A DNA stretch of 64,000 bases from UBA12481 sp942493265 (GTDB lineage: Bacteria; Bacteroidota; Bacteroidia; Bacteroidales; UBA12481): positions 4,030,001 through 4,094,000 of the forward strand of contig OW818688.1 in NCBI GenBank assembly GCA_942493265.1, read 5' to 3'. This document shows, piece after piece, positions 52,723 to 63,600 of the stretch (position 1 is the first letter of the stretch; each line of letters starts with the position of its first letter). The position numbers and the translations under genes are program-made. The notes below the pieces were generated by a model. That model saw nothing but the letters and a program-made list of their open reading frames with translations, was not told the origin of the DNA and ran no database searches.

Positions 52723-53860
52723 CGGGTTGGTTGATTGTCATCCGATAATGAATATCTCTATCCTTCAGATAATTAATAATAAAATTAAAGCAATTTTCAT
52801 CCTTGCCGATCAGTTCGGGCGGGAATACCCCTTTCTCCGAAAACAATCCTTCAATCAGCATGTTGGCTGCGGCAGTGGCAGTATAACCGGTAGTCCGGGC
52901 CATAGAGGAGGTTTTAGTTTCAGCACAATACTCATCATATAAATTGTACACGACAGTTGCTGTTTCACCCCTGACATTTTCGCCTTTCAGGGTCACCCGC
53001 ATAACTGTTATTTCCTCCTCCTCAGGATACAGTTTCCATTCATTGAAGAGGATGGCGCAGGTAACATCAAGCGGACTTATTTCCACTCCTTTAACGGAAA
53101 TCTTATTTGAAGCGAAAAACCCGCTCTTCTTCAAAACCCTGACATACTCAACATGACCGGGATACCGAAGGGTCTTTTCCTTCATGTTTTTAATGTGCGG
53201 CATTGTAAAAATGATCGACCGCAGTCCGTCGGAGTTGAATGATTCGAGGGTACCAACCTTATCAAAATCAACGAATTCACAATCGGTCAGCGGTTCGCGA
53301 ACCACGAGGCATCCGTTTTCAACATATCTGGCCGGCCGGGTATATTCCTCAATAACATCTATCGGGGAGAACGGTGCCTTATAGCAGAATGGCCACTTTC
53401 TGTTTTTGGGCAATCCGCCAACCAGGCATTCAAAATCCGTCAGCTTCAGTTTTTCATTATAATAGCCCAGGAGGAGGTTATCCATGCCCGGCGCGACCCC
53501 GCAATCCACAATTGCCGTAACATTTTTCTCTTTTGCCAAGGCATCGAGGCTGAGAGAATCTTCCGGAAAGAAAGAGATATCCACCACATTTTTTCCGGCC
53601 TTGATGATTGCCGAAAGAGTTTTAAAGCCAAGATGGCCTGGAACAGCGCAAATGACAAGATCATAAGAAGTTACTGCCTTCTTCAGAATCTTTTCATCGG
53701 TAACATCCAGCTCCATGATTTCCATGGAAGGATTGTCATTCCGCACTGCCATGAGTCTTGACGGGCTAATATCGGACAGGGTAACCCGGTGTTTTTTAGC
53801 GAGATCGATAGCGATGGCGCTTCCAACCATTCCGGCGCCGAGGACGATAATTTTACTCAT
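52715..53860 (-). CDS. Saccharopine-dehydrogenase-family oxidoreductase
   Basis: 381 residues, cytoplasmic. The N-terminal NAD(P)-binding motif is IIVLGAGMVGSAIAIDLA, followed by the catalytic-domain signature IVDCGVAPGMDNLLLGYY. Family members act on saccharopine, lysine or carboxynorspermidine; this one is nearest in layout to lysine-6-dehydrogenase-like proteins, but specificity is not clear. First gene of an operon in which each downstream gene overlaps the one before, ending in GH116. The upstream gap carries palindrome C. Confidence 0.85.
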   Translation of the reverse strand: MSKIIVLGAGMVGSAIAIDLAKKHRVTLSDISPSRLMAVRNDNPSMEIMELDVTDEKILKKAVTSYDLVICAVPGHLGFKTLSAIIKAGKNVVDISFFPEDSLSLDALAKEKNVTAIVDCGVAPGMDNLLLGYYNEKLKLTDFECLVGGLPKNRKWPFCYKAPFSPIDVIEEYTRPARYVENGCLVVREPLTDCEFVDFDKVGTLESFNSDGLRSIIFTMPHIKNMKEKTLRYPGHVEYVRVLKKSGFFASNKISVKGVEISPLDVTCAILFNEWKLYPEEEEITVMRVTLKGENVRGETATVVYNLYDEYCAETKTSSMARTTGYTATAAANMLIEGLFSEKGVFPPELIGKDENCFNFIINYLKDRDIHYRMTINQPDE

Positions 53861-53889
53861 AATGAGAATTTAATATTTTATTAAGATTT

Positions 53890-54001
53890 GCACGCGGATT
53901 TTCGCGGGTCCCTTCGGGAGCGCGGATTTTCGCGGATCTTTAAAAAATTAAAAAATCCGCGAAAATCCGCGCTCCGTCAGGATCCGCGTAAATCCGCGTG
54001 C
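53890..54001. repeat. 112-base palindrome of repeated ccgcg words (palindrome C)
   Basis: Outer arms gcacgcggattt / aaatccgcgtgc (53890-53901, 53990-54001) and a perfect 18-base inner pair containing gcggattttcgcgg (53920-53937, 53955-53972) around an A/T-rich loop. Each arm holds two copies of cgcggattttcgcgg or close relatives. It fills the gap between the GH106 stop codon and the saccharopine-dehydrogenase-family start. Confidence 0.9.
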
Positions 54002-54006
54002 TTGTT

Positions 54007-57000
54007 TCAGTATCTGATAGTTGTTTGCAGGGTGACCGGTCCCAGAAGGCCGGACTCCTGCAGGGGTGAATTTTTTCCCCATAAACGCCAGCTGGTGAAG
54101 GTAAAACGGCCCGACGGACTCGGTTTACCATCCAGCAGCCATTGCGGCCACTTTTTCAGGGTACCGTTTTCGTTGCGTTCACTGTCGTCAGGAAGCAGTT
54201 CATCGCCGATCATCCTGTTTATCAGAAGATTAACAATACGGATTTCCAGAACATTCTCCCCGGAAATTATTGCGTTGGTCACCTCCACACGATAGGGAGG
54301 TTTCCACAGGATACCGAGATCTTTCCCGTTCAGTTTCACTCCGGCCATTACTGAAACCTTCCCGAGGTCCAGGTATAAGCCTTTTTTCAGCTTGGTTCCG
54401 GTTTCCGGATCATTGGCAAAGCTGAAAGTTTTTCGATAGGTTGCTGAACCAGAAAAGTATTTCACTCCATTATCCGGATGCTTGCTCCAGCTGATTAGTT
54501 TATCGAGTACAACCTGCGCAGGAGCACCCATTCCCGGTGCAAAAGTCAAATCCCAGGGCCCCTTGATCTCCGATTTTTCAGGGATCGCCTCAACGAGAAT
54601 AGTGCGGGTTTTGCCATCAGCAGATTTCAATACGTACGTACCATTTTTTAATATCTCACGGCTCACCAGGTCAATTGCCGGTCCCTCTTTGACAGCCACA
54701 GTGGTATCGGGCACAGTTTGAAATAGTTTCATGATTTCGTCATTACCGAGAGCTTTCGGGAACTGTTCCAGTGCCGCTAATTGCCCGGAGAATTTTTTAA
54801 CCCGCCGGGTATGGACCACTCCGATGCTGCCATGAACTATCTTACTGCTCTTTAAACCCTTATGAACCAATCTACCATTAATCCAAAGGCTTGGGGTATT
54901 ATCCTGGTAAACCACCACAACATGGGTCCATCCTGTTATAGGCACAGGATAAACAAGCAGTGCAGGCAGGTAGTTTGCTGTATGCTCTGAAACGGTTATG
55001 CCGTTGATTCCGGCTCCAAAACCTGCTCCGGCATCCATGTCATTCCACACCTCATGGCCCGGGGCAGGATAAACGACATCGTTCCTTTCCACGGAAAGTG
55101 CATTCACCCCATTTTTTACCTCGTCGGGAAGTGCAATTTCAGTATCCGGCTTTACCCAACCAGCCATGGTAAAAGTACCGCTGGTTTCCACCGGCTTTGC
55201 AGCCGGTGCGGTCGGTGCAGGAGCTACATCCATTCCGGCAAGCTCTATTCCTTCGGATTTTACTGAGACAATACTATTAGATTTTTTGGATCTGCTTTTT
55301 TTGAAAACGATGAACCTGGAACCGGATGGTTCAAACCGCAGGGGAATTATCGTGCACCCGTTTGATTCCTCATATACGGTAATGGGTTCCATCTTTCCGG
55401 TAACAGCGTCCCAGGATTCGGGATTCATTCCGGTGATGCGGAAGCTGCAGGTAATATCGGCCGACTCCGGTTCGGCACTGGCGATGAAATAAATTTCGTT
55501 GCCACCTACTGAACGGTGGATAAAATTCATTGGCACACTGGAAAGGAAGTCGGGCTTAATGCCCATTCCGGCAAGCACTTCTGAAGGAGTTTTTCCGGTC
55601 ACAACCTTTCCCAATCCGACCTGGCGTTCGGTTTCCGAACGGGTGCCCCACAACTTTTCAGCCATCTTTTTGATCAGTGCATCTGAATCAGGGTATCCTG
55701 AAAGACCGGGAGCCTTCCGAGGGGCCGGTCCGGTTACAGTGGCACCGGCCTCCACAAGTGCTGTTATTTTCTCCAGCATGGCGACCGACATCACGGAATC
55801 TTCGGGCAGCACCAGCAGGCGGTAACGCATTCCCGAAAGAAGAACGATCATACCATCCTCAACGGACACCTCTTTCAAAAATTTCTGCGGGCTGATACCA
55901 TCGTAGTCATATCCATTGAGTTTCAATACTCGGAAACGCTCCAGAGGTTCCTCAGAATTCAGGCTGAGCACATCCGCATTAAAGGTTCCCTGCCGGAGCA
56001 TAAACTGGCACCGGGCCACATACTCATGCCAGGCTTTAGAATCCTCCCACCAGGTTTGTGTACGCTCATAATGGAGTCCCCAGGGCCCCATGGTCATGCC
56101 CGGCCGGCGATCCTCCACCCAGGGCTGCATGGCATACCGGTGAATGATAAAACGGTTCACTCCGTCGCAGAATGCCCTGTCGCCCAATGCTTTAATTGAG
56201 GCAGGATTTAGCAACCAGCGCTCTTCGCCAGCGGATGTAAATGCCTCAGCTCCGGTAATGGGCAGTCCGTTTACATGTGCCAGGGATGACATGGCTTTTT
56301 GGGTCCACCAGAATCCGCCGCCATCCTGTGTCCAGAACTCACTGATTGGTTCATCGATATAATTACCTACATCCAGGTCATTTGCGGGAGTGGAATAGGA
56401 TTCCATTGAGAGGCGCAATCCATCTTTATTTGCAAGTTTCTTCAGGTGGCCGATATAATTGACTACCAGGAGGTCGGAAACGGTTTGCCTGACATCGCGG
56501 AGGAATCTTTCAGATATTTCGGGGCTCTCCACCATGCGGCCGGTAAGAACAGGCATATAGGAAGTCATGTCATAACCCCTCAGCCTTTTGAACTCTTCGC
56601 GCATTTTGGGTGTCCAGTTCTGGGCGCCAACCTCCCAGCTGTCGACATGGGTAGCAGCGAATGTCTTCCCGGCCAGCGGACCGACATCTGCGACCAGTTT
56701 CCCGATCATGCCGTTGTAATTGGCCTCAATGCCATCCGTGCTGAGCTTGTCGCACTCCGGTCCCCGGCCGGTCATGGGTGAGGGAGCATTTTCAGCACCG
56801 GTAAAAGTATGTCCGAACCGGAGAACTGTCCATTCTGCAGATGATTTTCCAGATACCTTCGGAGCCTCCCAGATGAGTTTTCCGGTTGAATCCATCATTG
56901 ATGACAAATCCAGAATCTGGTCCCGTTCAATCACTGCTTCCTGCGGAACCTTTATAACAGCTGAAACATCGAGGCTTCCGGGCATCATTCCACCAGATGA

Positions 57001-57627
57001 CATGCTTTTGCCGGCCAGATTTTGTATGCGGTAAACCGGATTGTTGGGATCCGCCGGTGTGGGAAATGCGAGCACGGTAATATCGCGGTAAAAACCGCTG
57101 TGCGTTTTCGGCTGCGGGAGAAAACCCGAAAACTTCGTACCTGCGGACACCTGCAGCTCGCTTGCCGTGACTACCTGCATAGATTTATCGAGCGGCACCC
57201 ACGGACCGCCGCTGCCGTTCCAGCCGGCATCGTTGTTCATGTTCACTTCAATACCCAGTCGGCTGGCCTCTGCCGTCATATGTTTGAACATTTCCCTCCA
57301 CTGGTCGCCCATGAAAGCTACCGGCCCTACCGGGGCACCCTGATCCACTTCCATGATCAGTACTCCGCCGATCCCTACCCGCTTCATTGCTTCCAGGTCG
57401 GCCGTTATTCCTTCACGGGTTATGTTGCTGTTCAGCCAGAACCAGTATACCCAGATACGGGCACTATCCGGCGGAGAGGCGAAGTTCGTTGCCAGGTTGT
57501 CAACTGAGGAGGGTTTCTTTTCCGTTGTGCACTGCATCAGGGAGAGGGCGAGCAGAAGGCACAGGAGGAGGAAGGCCCCCGGCCTGAAGGCCGGGGTTAA
57601 TGATGGATGGCAATGGGAGGAGTTCAT
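54007..57627 (-). CDS. GH106-like alpha-L-rhamnosidase with internal LamG domain, lipoprotein
   Basis: 1206 residues, ATG start, lipobox SLMQC (Cys33). N-terminal barrel block ARIWVYWFWLNSNITREGITADLEAMKRVGIGGVLIM and GIEVNMNNDAGWNGSGGPW resemble GH106. Residues about 810-965 are an inserted LamG domain (FTMAGWVKP, WTHVVVVYQDNTPSLWINGRL) placed before the C-terminal galactose-binding-like domain (about 1020-1205). This makes it about 260 residues longer than the GH106-like protein at 36.7 kb. The n-region of the signal peptide (LTPAFRPGAF) is encoded by a REP-like palindrome at 57577-57596. Starts 19 bases after the stop of the giant fusion gene, so both are one operon. Confidence 0.84.
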   Translation of the reverse strand: MNSSHCHPSLTPAFRPGAFLLLCLLLALSLMQCTTEKKPSSVDNLATNFASPPDSARIWVYWFWLNSNITREGITADLEAMKRVGIGGVLIMEVDQGAPVGPVAFMGDQWREMFKHMTAEASRLGIEVNMNNDAGWNGSGGPWVPLDKSMQVVTASELQVSAGTKFSGFLPQPKTHSGFYRDITVLAFPTPADPNNPVYRIQNLAGKSMSSGGMMPGSLDVSAVIKVPQEAVIERDQILDLSSMMDSTGKLIWEAPKVSGKSSAEWTVLRFGHTFTGAENAPSPMTGRGPECDKLSTDGIEANYNGMIGKLVADVGPLAGKTFAATHVDSWEVGAQNWTPKMREEFKRLRGYDMTSYMPVLTGRMVESPEISERFLRDVRQTVSDLLVVNYIGHLKKLANKDGLRLSMESYSTPANDLDVGNYIDEPISEFWTQDGGGFWWTQKAMSSLAHVNGLPITGAEAFTSAGEERWLLNPASIKALGDRAFCDGVNRFIIHRYAMQPWVEDRRPGMTMGPWGLHYERTQTWWEDSKAWHEYVARCQFMLRQGTFNADVLSLNSEEPLERFRVLKLNGYDYDGISPQKFLKEVSVEDGMIVLLSGMRYRLLVLPEDSVMSVAMLEKITALVEAGATVTGPAPRKAPGLSGYPDSDALIKKMAEKLWGTRSETERQVGLGKVVTGKTPSEVLAGMGIKPDFLSSVPMNFIHRSVGGNEIYFIASAEPESADITCSFRITGMNPESWDAVTGKMEPITVYEESNGCTIIPLRFEPSGSRFIVFKKSRSKKSNSIVSVKSEGIELAGMDVAPAPTAPAAKPVETSGTFTMAGWVKPDTEIALPDEVKNGVNALSVERNDVVYPAPGHEVWNDMDAGAGFGAGINGITVSEHTANYLPALLVYPVPITGWTHVVVVYQDNTPSLWINGRLVHKGLKSSKIVHGSIGVVHTRRVKKFSGQLAALEQFPKALGNDEIMKLFQTVPDTTVAVKEGPAIDLVSREILKNGTYVLKSADGKTRTILVEAIPEKSEIKGPWDLTFAPGMGAPAQVVLDKLISWSKHPDNGVKYFSGSATYRKTFSFANDPETGTKLKKGLYLDLGKVSVMAGVKLNGKDLGILWKPPYRVEVTNAIISGENVLEIRIVNLLINRMIGDELLPDDSERNENGTLKKWPQWLLDGKPSPSGRFTFTSWRLWGKNSPLQESGLLGPVTLQTTIRY
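57577..57596. repeat. REP-like palindrome inside a signal-peptide coding region
   Basis: 9-bp perfect stem ccccggcct / aggccgggg with a GA loop. On the minus strand it aligns closely with the hairpin at 47750-47769, including the flanking taaccc and final gggggc. It encodes part of LTPAFRPGAF in the GH106 lipoprotein signal. Confidence 0.8.
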
Positions 57628-57646
57628 GGGGATGGGGTTTATGAGG

Positions 57647-60600
57647 TTAATTCAGGAATTTCATGTATGACAGCCATTTGAGTGATTCAGCCTGCCAGGA
57701 GTCCCACATGGGACCGGCATAACCGTTCAGTCCGTGATCACCGGAAGGCAGTTTCAGATATTGTGCAGGAACCTGATGATTGACAAGGGCTTCATAAAAG
57801 AGCTGACTGTTATCGGGTGAAACAAGCCCGTCATTCTGAGCATGAGCCAGAAAGGCAGGAGGAGTTTCAACGGTTACCTGTTTTTCATTGGAGAACAAGT
57901 TAATCAATTCTGGTGAGGGGTCAGGCCCAAGCAGGTTGGTTTTTGATCCTTGATGGGTTTTCTGACCCATTGTGATAACGGGATAAATCAAAATAGTAAA
58001 ATCGGGCCTTGAGCTGATCCTCGCAATTGGGTTTTCAGACTGTTTATCGCCTGAATCAAAGTGAGTTGCCGCAGTAGAGGCCAAATGTCCGCCGGCAGAG
58101 AATCCAATTATTCCAATCCTGTCCGGATCCAGATTCCAATCACCTGCTTTTGATCGGACTAAACGAATAGCCTGCTGCACATCCAGGAGGGGTACCTTGT
58201 AATTTCCCTTAGGGAGCCGGTATTCCAACACTATTCCGGTTATGCCGGAGTTATTCAGCCATTGAGCGATCCCCTGTCCTTCCGGTCCGGTTACCAGCAT
58301 GCCGTATCCACCACCCGGACAGATTACCATTGCAGTACCATTCGGTTTAACCGGACGGCAAACCGTAATAACCGGGGTTTCCCCTTCAGGCCTGCCTGTG
58401 CTTTCGGGAGCCGGACCCGACCAGAGTGGAATAGTTACCGGGGAGATATAATTCCCCTTTAAAATGGCATCTACTGTCGGCATAGCAGCCTTAAAAATGG
58501 ATTCATGACCTGCAGCCGTTGGATGCTGACCATCACCCGTTTCAAACCAGATTCGTTTCAGATCAACCAGATAGGTGTAATCATCATCAGCTGAGACCTG
58601 ATAACTGTTAAAAGCCTTTGTGATCGGGGAACCGGCGCGGCCTGAAACCGGCACCATCACCATGATTTTGCAATTCTCAGCCACCCTGCTCCGCAATTTC
58701 TTTAATGCATCCGTCACATCCTTTTCAGCCGGTGCGCCATTTTCGCCCAGATTGATAAGCACTACATCCGGTGTGGGATCTAATTTATCGCCTTTCAGTC
58801 GGCTGATGGATGAAGTTGCACTGTCGATCAGAATGTTCAGGGCGGGAACTCCTGCCATTCCCCCTCCCCAGTTGTAACCGCCGAAAGCCAGCCGTGATTC
58901 GCGGTATCCGAAATGCTGAGCCAGCAAGTATCCGTAACTCGCGCGGGCCTCATCGGAGGATGCCCATTTATCATCCGCCGGGCGACCCTGACCATCACTC
59001 AGTGCGGCGCCATCTCCCGCCAGGATTGAATCACCGATGGTCAGCCAGATTTTTTTGGTTTTCTTCGTTGGAACAGCAACCCCACCGTCATCCAGCAGAA
59101 TGCCATCTATCTTAAGTGAATTTGGTGGCAAATCACCATTGAATCGATCCTCAAACGGAGATATTCCTTTGATATACAAATCAATAAGAGGATTTGTGAT
59201 ATCGACACAAAGAATGACTGATTTTTCTCCCGGGCATAGCTGATGGGATTGCACAGGCCCCCCGTTTACCGACCAGGCAATGATAGGAAAACGATCGGGT
59301 GACTGGAAGATCATGTGCCGTGTATCCACCTGGAGCGCCACGCTGCCGGCAGTCTGGAACTGAACGGTGAGTGATGCTCCGCTTACGGATGAGCTGACAG
59401 AGCCATCTTTGCAAATCCAATTGTAAGGCGAGAGGCCAGCAAACACATTTTCGTCTGTTACCTTTATGAATGTTGACGATTTAAAAACTTCGCCTGCCTC
59501 CGGATTCAATGGCACCCCCCAGAATGTCAGCGCGGCAATCCCGTTTTCGCCCCAGAGCAGGTGGTTCTGGCTCCAGGTTTTACTGTCGAGATAGGATATC
59601 CTTCGCGCGGCTGATGGTGCTTTGAGTTTTAACCTGAGGACGTTGCCCGAAGCGCTTCCGGATGCTACTTTCCCGCTTTCCCCATCGAGATAAAACTGGG
59701 TTTCCAGTGAATCACGCCAGACTACCGGCTGATCAAACTCCAGGGTAATTTCATCCTTACGGTCACCGGAATACCAGGCTCTCTGAAGATCCGGAGGAGT
59801 AACCGGCTGGTCGAACCGCCTTCCATAGCACTCCTTTTCAACCACCGGTTGAATCAGGTGTGCAATTTCTGCATACCCCTCAGGTGGAAAGTGGCACCCC
59901 CCGGGAGGTTTGATGCCAAGCGTTGACATGATACTCATATTTGAAAATAGCCGCGGCAGGGTCCGCTGCACCTCGCGGAGAACATTATCAGATCCATTCT
60001 CAGTCATGGCGCATGATCTGGGCCATATCTGGAAAATGTAATAGTTCTGAGTATTGGGATAATCCTGTTTCCAGGCACCTGCCATATCGATAAAATACTG
60101 CTGGTAACCTTCCCATCCAAAACGGCCGTCGGGACCGGCAGCACCCTGATCATTCTCTCCCTGGTGCCAGAATACGCCGCGGATTCCATGCGTCAGGCCG
60201 GCAGCACGGATGCGCCAGAGGAGACGACCATAAATGGTGGTTGAATCGGTGGGGTTCAAAGGATTTTTCTGATGGACATCGATCCGGCTGCCTCCTACGG
60301 AACCATTAATAAAGCACACAGGCATTTTCTGACTCTCAATCAGCCCTTTGCCGAGCTCAATGCCCCAATATCCGATCTGAAGCTTAGCACCCTGATTATC
60401 ATAGGAAACCGCATTGCCCCACAGGTGTGACCGGCACTTTTCCGGATCCGTATCGGCACAACCAAAACTTCTCAGAAAGTTACTCGTGTAAGGATTTACC
60501 GCCCTACCATAATCATTTGCCTCTGCATTTGATTGACCATCAATAATATAGGCATCACCACAAATCAGATTGGTTACCGTATCGAGAATCACCCTGTTGC

Positions 60601-63600
60601 CCCGGCTAACCGATCCGAATTCAACTTTATAGATAACCAAACCGGCCTTCAATTTTACTGTAAAGGCATATTCCATGCTTTTTGATAATTTAAGGCTTTC
60701 ACTGGCGAAGAGTTTATCATCGGCATAAACCCGCAGGAAAACCGAGTCAGCCCGGGTATCCAGCCTTCCGTTGTAATGAAGGGTTCCTTCATTCTTTTCG
60801 TCGCGGGCATAAAACCGGTTATTTTCGGGCTTCTCCAATTTACTGGCAGGAGGATAAATCCAGGGATCAGAATCAGGTTCTCTTACCTGAATGGTTTTCG
60901 AATCAACATAATCGGCGCCTCCATTATTCAGTCTCAGCGTGACAGTGATCTCACCATTACATTGCGACCTTAAAATCCGCAGGACCCCCGACATCAAACC
61001 ATCGGTTATCACCGCACCGCCGGAAATTTCCCATTTAAAATTCAGGTCGGCAGCGCCCGCGGCCTTCAGGGAAGCCATGTTGCTGATCACCGGAACAATT
61101 TCAATTGTTTCACGGCCATTCCATTGATCCGGACCTGTCAGATAATACACCGGTTCCGGTATTTGCTCGATGATGGTCACCGGTATATCGATCTTTCTGA
61201 TTTCAGCCGGATAAACTGCCTTAAACTGAAGAATGTATGACTGATCGGCAACAACCCGTCCGGCTTCCAGAGTGAAGTCGAATCGATCCACTGCCACGAT
61301 TGTTTCATCGGCATCTCTTTTCAGTATCCAGAACACTTTCTGTGCACCGCCCGCCTCGGCTTTAAGATTAGTATTTTTCCCCTCCGGCAGTTCGATTTCC
61401 GTTACTGAAACACCGAAGGCATCCCCAGTTTGCACGATTGGTCCGACCAGTGTTTGCAAAGGTTTCTGATTCTCGTACTCCAATCTGATCCAATCTGCTG
61501 AGCGTGCAACACCGGAAATTCTCACCTCATCCACATCACCTGAAAACCAGTAATCATCCTTCCATCCACCGATCCACAACCCTACGGGTCGCTTCAAGGC
61601 GAGCGGATTTTTTACAGAAGAAGAAAAGCCATCAGGCGATCCGTTTACATAAATACGGGAATTGCCAGCCTGGAGGGTATGAACCACATGAATCCATTCG
61701 TTGAGAGGCAGGCGCCTGGTACTATTGACATTCGCGCCTGACCAGTAGCAATCCATGCGGATATGCGGAGGACTGGCAAAATTCATAGTCACCTTGCCTG
61801 ACCTCTCCTCATTTCCCCAGCCCAGAACGAGGCCGTTTGGAACTCCGGTCCTGATCCAGGCTTCCGTAGTACTTGATCCTGATCCCGTTGGATATACAAT
61901 TATACTATCACCACAGGCGATCCCCTTGCCTTCTGTAAAGTGCATTCCATTTCCCATCATTCCGGGTTTTGAAACCACTCCGGTATTTTTCGGAATTACG
62001 GAACCCACCTCATCAACCAGTGCATCATTCATGTGCAGAACAGTGAGGTGTCCATTTTCCCGGTTAAATACAGCTCTACCGCTGGATTCACTTTTTGCAC
62101 CTGAATTTCCCCAGTACATTTTCAATTCCTGGCGGCTGTTGCCTTTGATTTCGGGCACCTTAACCCATATGGCGGCCATTCCCTTTGCGGGGTTCCATTC
62201 CTCAATCTGGTAATTCAAAGGCTTGCCTGAAACCGTAGAGAACCGGATATCTTCCCCAGCAGGTTTCGCCTGGCTGAAATTGAAGGTACGTTTGTCCAGC
62301 CTGACCAGCAGAGGGAAATCCCGCTCAGATGCTGAAACATGCAGATCAGCTCCATCGGGAGTGGTGAGGATATACATCGATCCCGAGTATTTCCATTCCG
62401 GATAGGGAGAGACATTCGCGGCTGCATCATAACCGTCGGATACCACAATTACTTCAGCAAAAGGGTTCAGGCTCCCTGCCGGAACCGGACAGGAGGCGAG
62501 GTCAATTTTCAGGGTGCCGTTTGAAAAGCTGTATTTAAGAGGACGCCTTCCAGGGTCCGCAAGCATATAAACCTCTTTCACCTCACCGGGCTTCTTACCG
62601 GGAATCCGATCCAATCCACTGACAACAATCTCTTTACCTGTCCAGTTCAGCACATGAACGAATAACTTATGTGGTTTCACCGTAAGCCTGATATTATCCG
62701 GCGGATCAAAAGGCAATCCATCCGCACCATAAATACTTGATCCATAAATATTCAGCCAGGAACCCATTTCAGATAAAATGTCAACTGCCTCCTGAATGAT
62801 CACTCCTTTGCCGTTTGGTCCTACATTCAACAGATAGTTCCCGCCTTTGCTAACGATTTCGATGAGATTATGGACAGCCTGTTTGGGACTCATGAAACTA
62901 TCCCGTTCGGAATATCCGTAAGAAAAGCCAAGCGTGCCGGGGTTTTCCCATCCGCCCGTCTGGTAACCTCCGGGTGTTTCGTTATCGCCTTTTGAGCCAT
63001 AATCGCCGTTGGAAGATCCCACAAAATTACTGATCCGGCTGTTAATCAGGCAATATGGTCTGTTTGTATGAATAATTGAATCCAGCAGAGCAACCTCGGC
63101 TTTAGTTTTCAGGCCAATGCCATCAAACCAAACCATATCAATGGGATAACGGGTAACCAGCTCCTCAATTTGTTTTGCTGCATAGGGAAAGTAATTATTG
63201 TGCCACCTCTCCATGGCTCCCGGCGACAAATTCTGCGGATAATCCCAGAAATTGCACTGTTTGTAACGGTCATCGCAGGCAGCATCCGGATGATGCCAAT
63301 CGCGGTCGACGGAATAATATACCCCCAGTTTTATACCAGCCTTCAGACAGGCTTCAGAAAGTTCAGCCAGAGGATCACGGCCGAATTTCGTCATTTCAAC
63401 AATGTCGTAATTACTCACCTTTGAATCATACATAGCAAAGCCATCGTGATGTTTGGCGGTAATTACGATGTATTTCATGCCAGCCTTTTTTGCGATCCGC
63501 ACCCATTTTTCAGCATCAAAATCCACTGGATTGAATTCCAGTATGAGTGAATCATATTCCGTATTGGGTATCTGGCGAAATTTGAGCCATTCCGAATATC

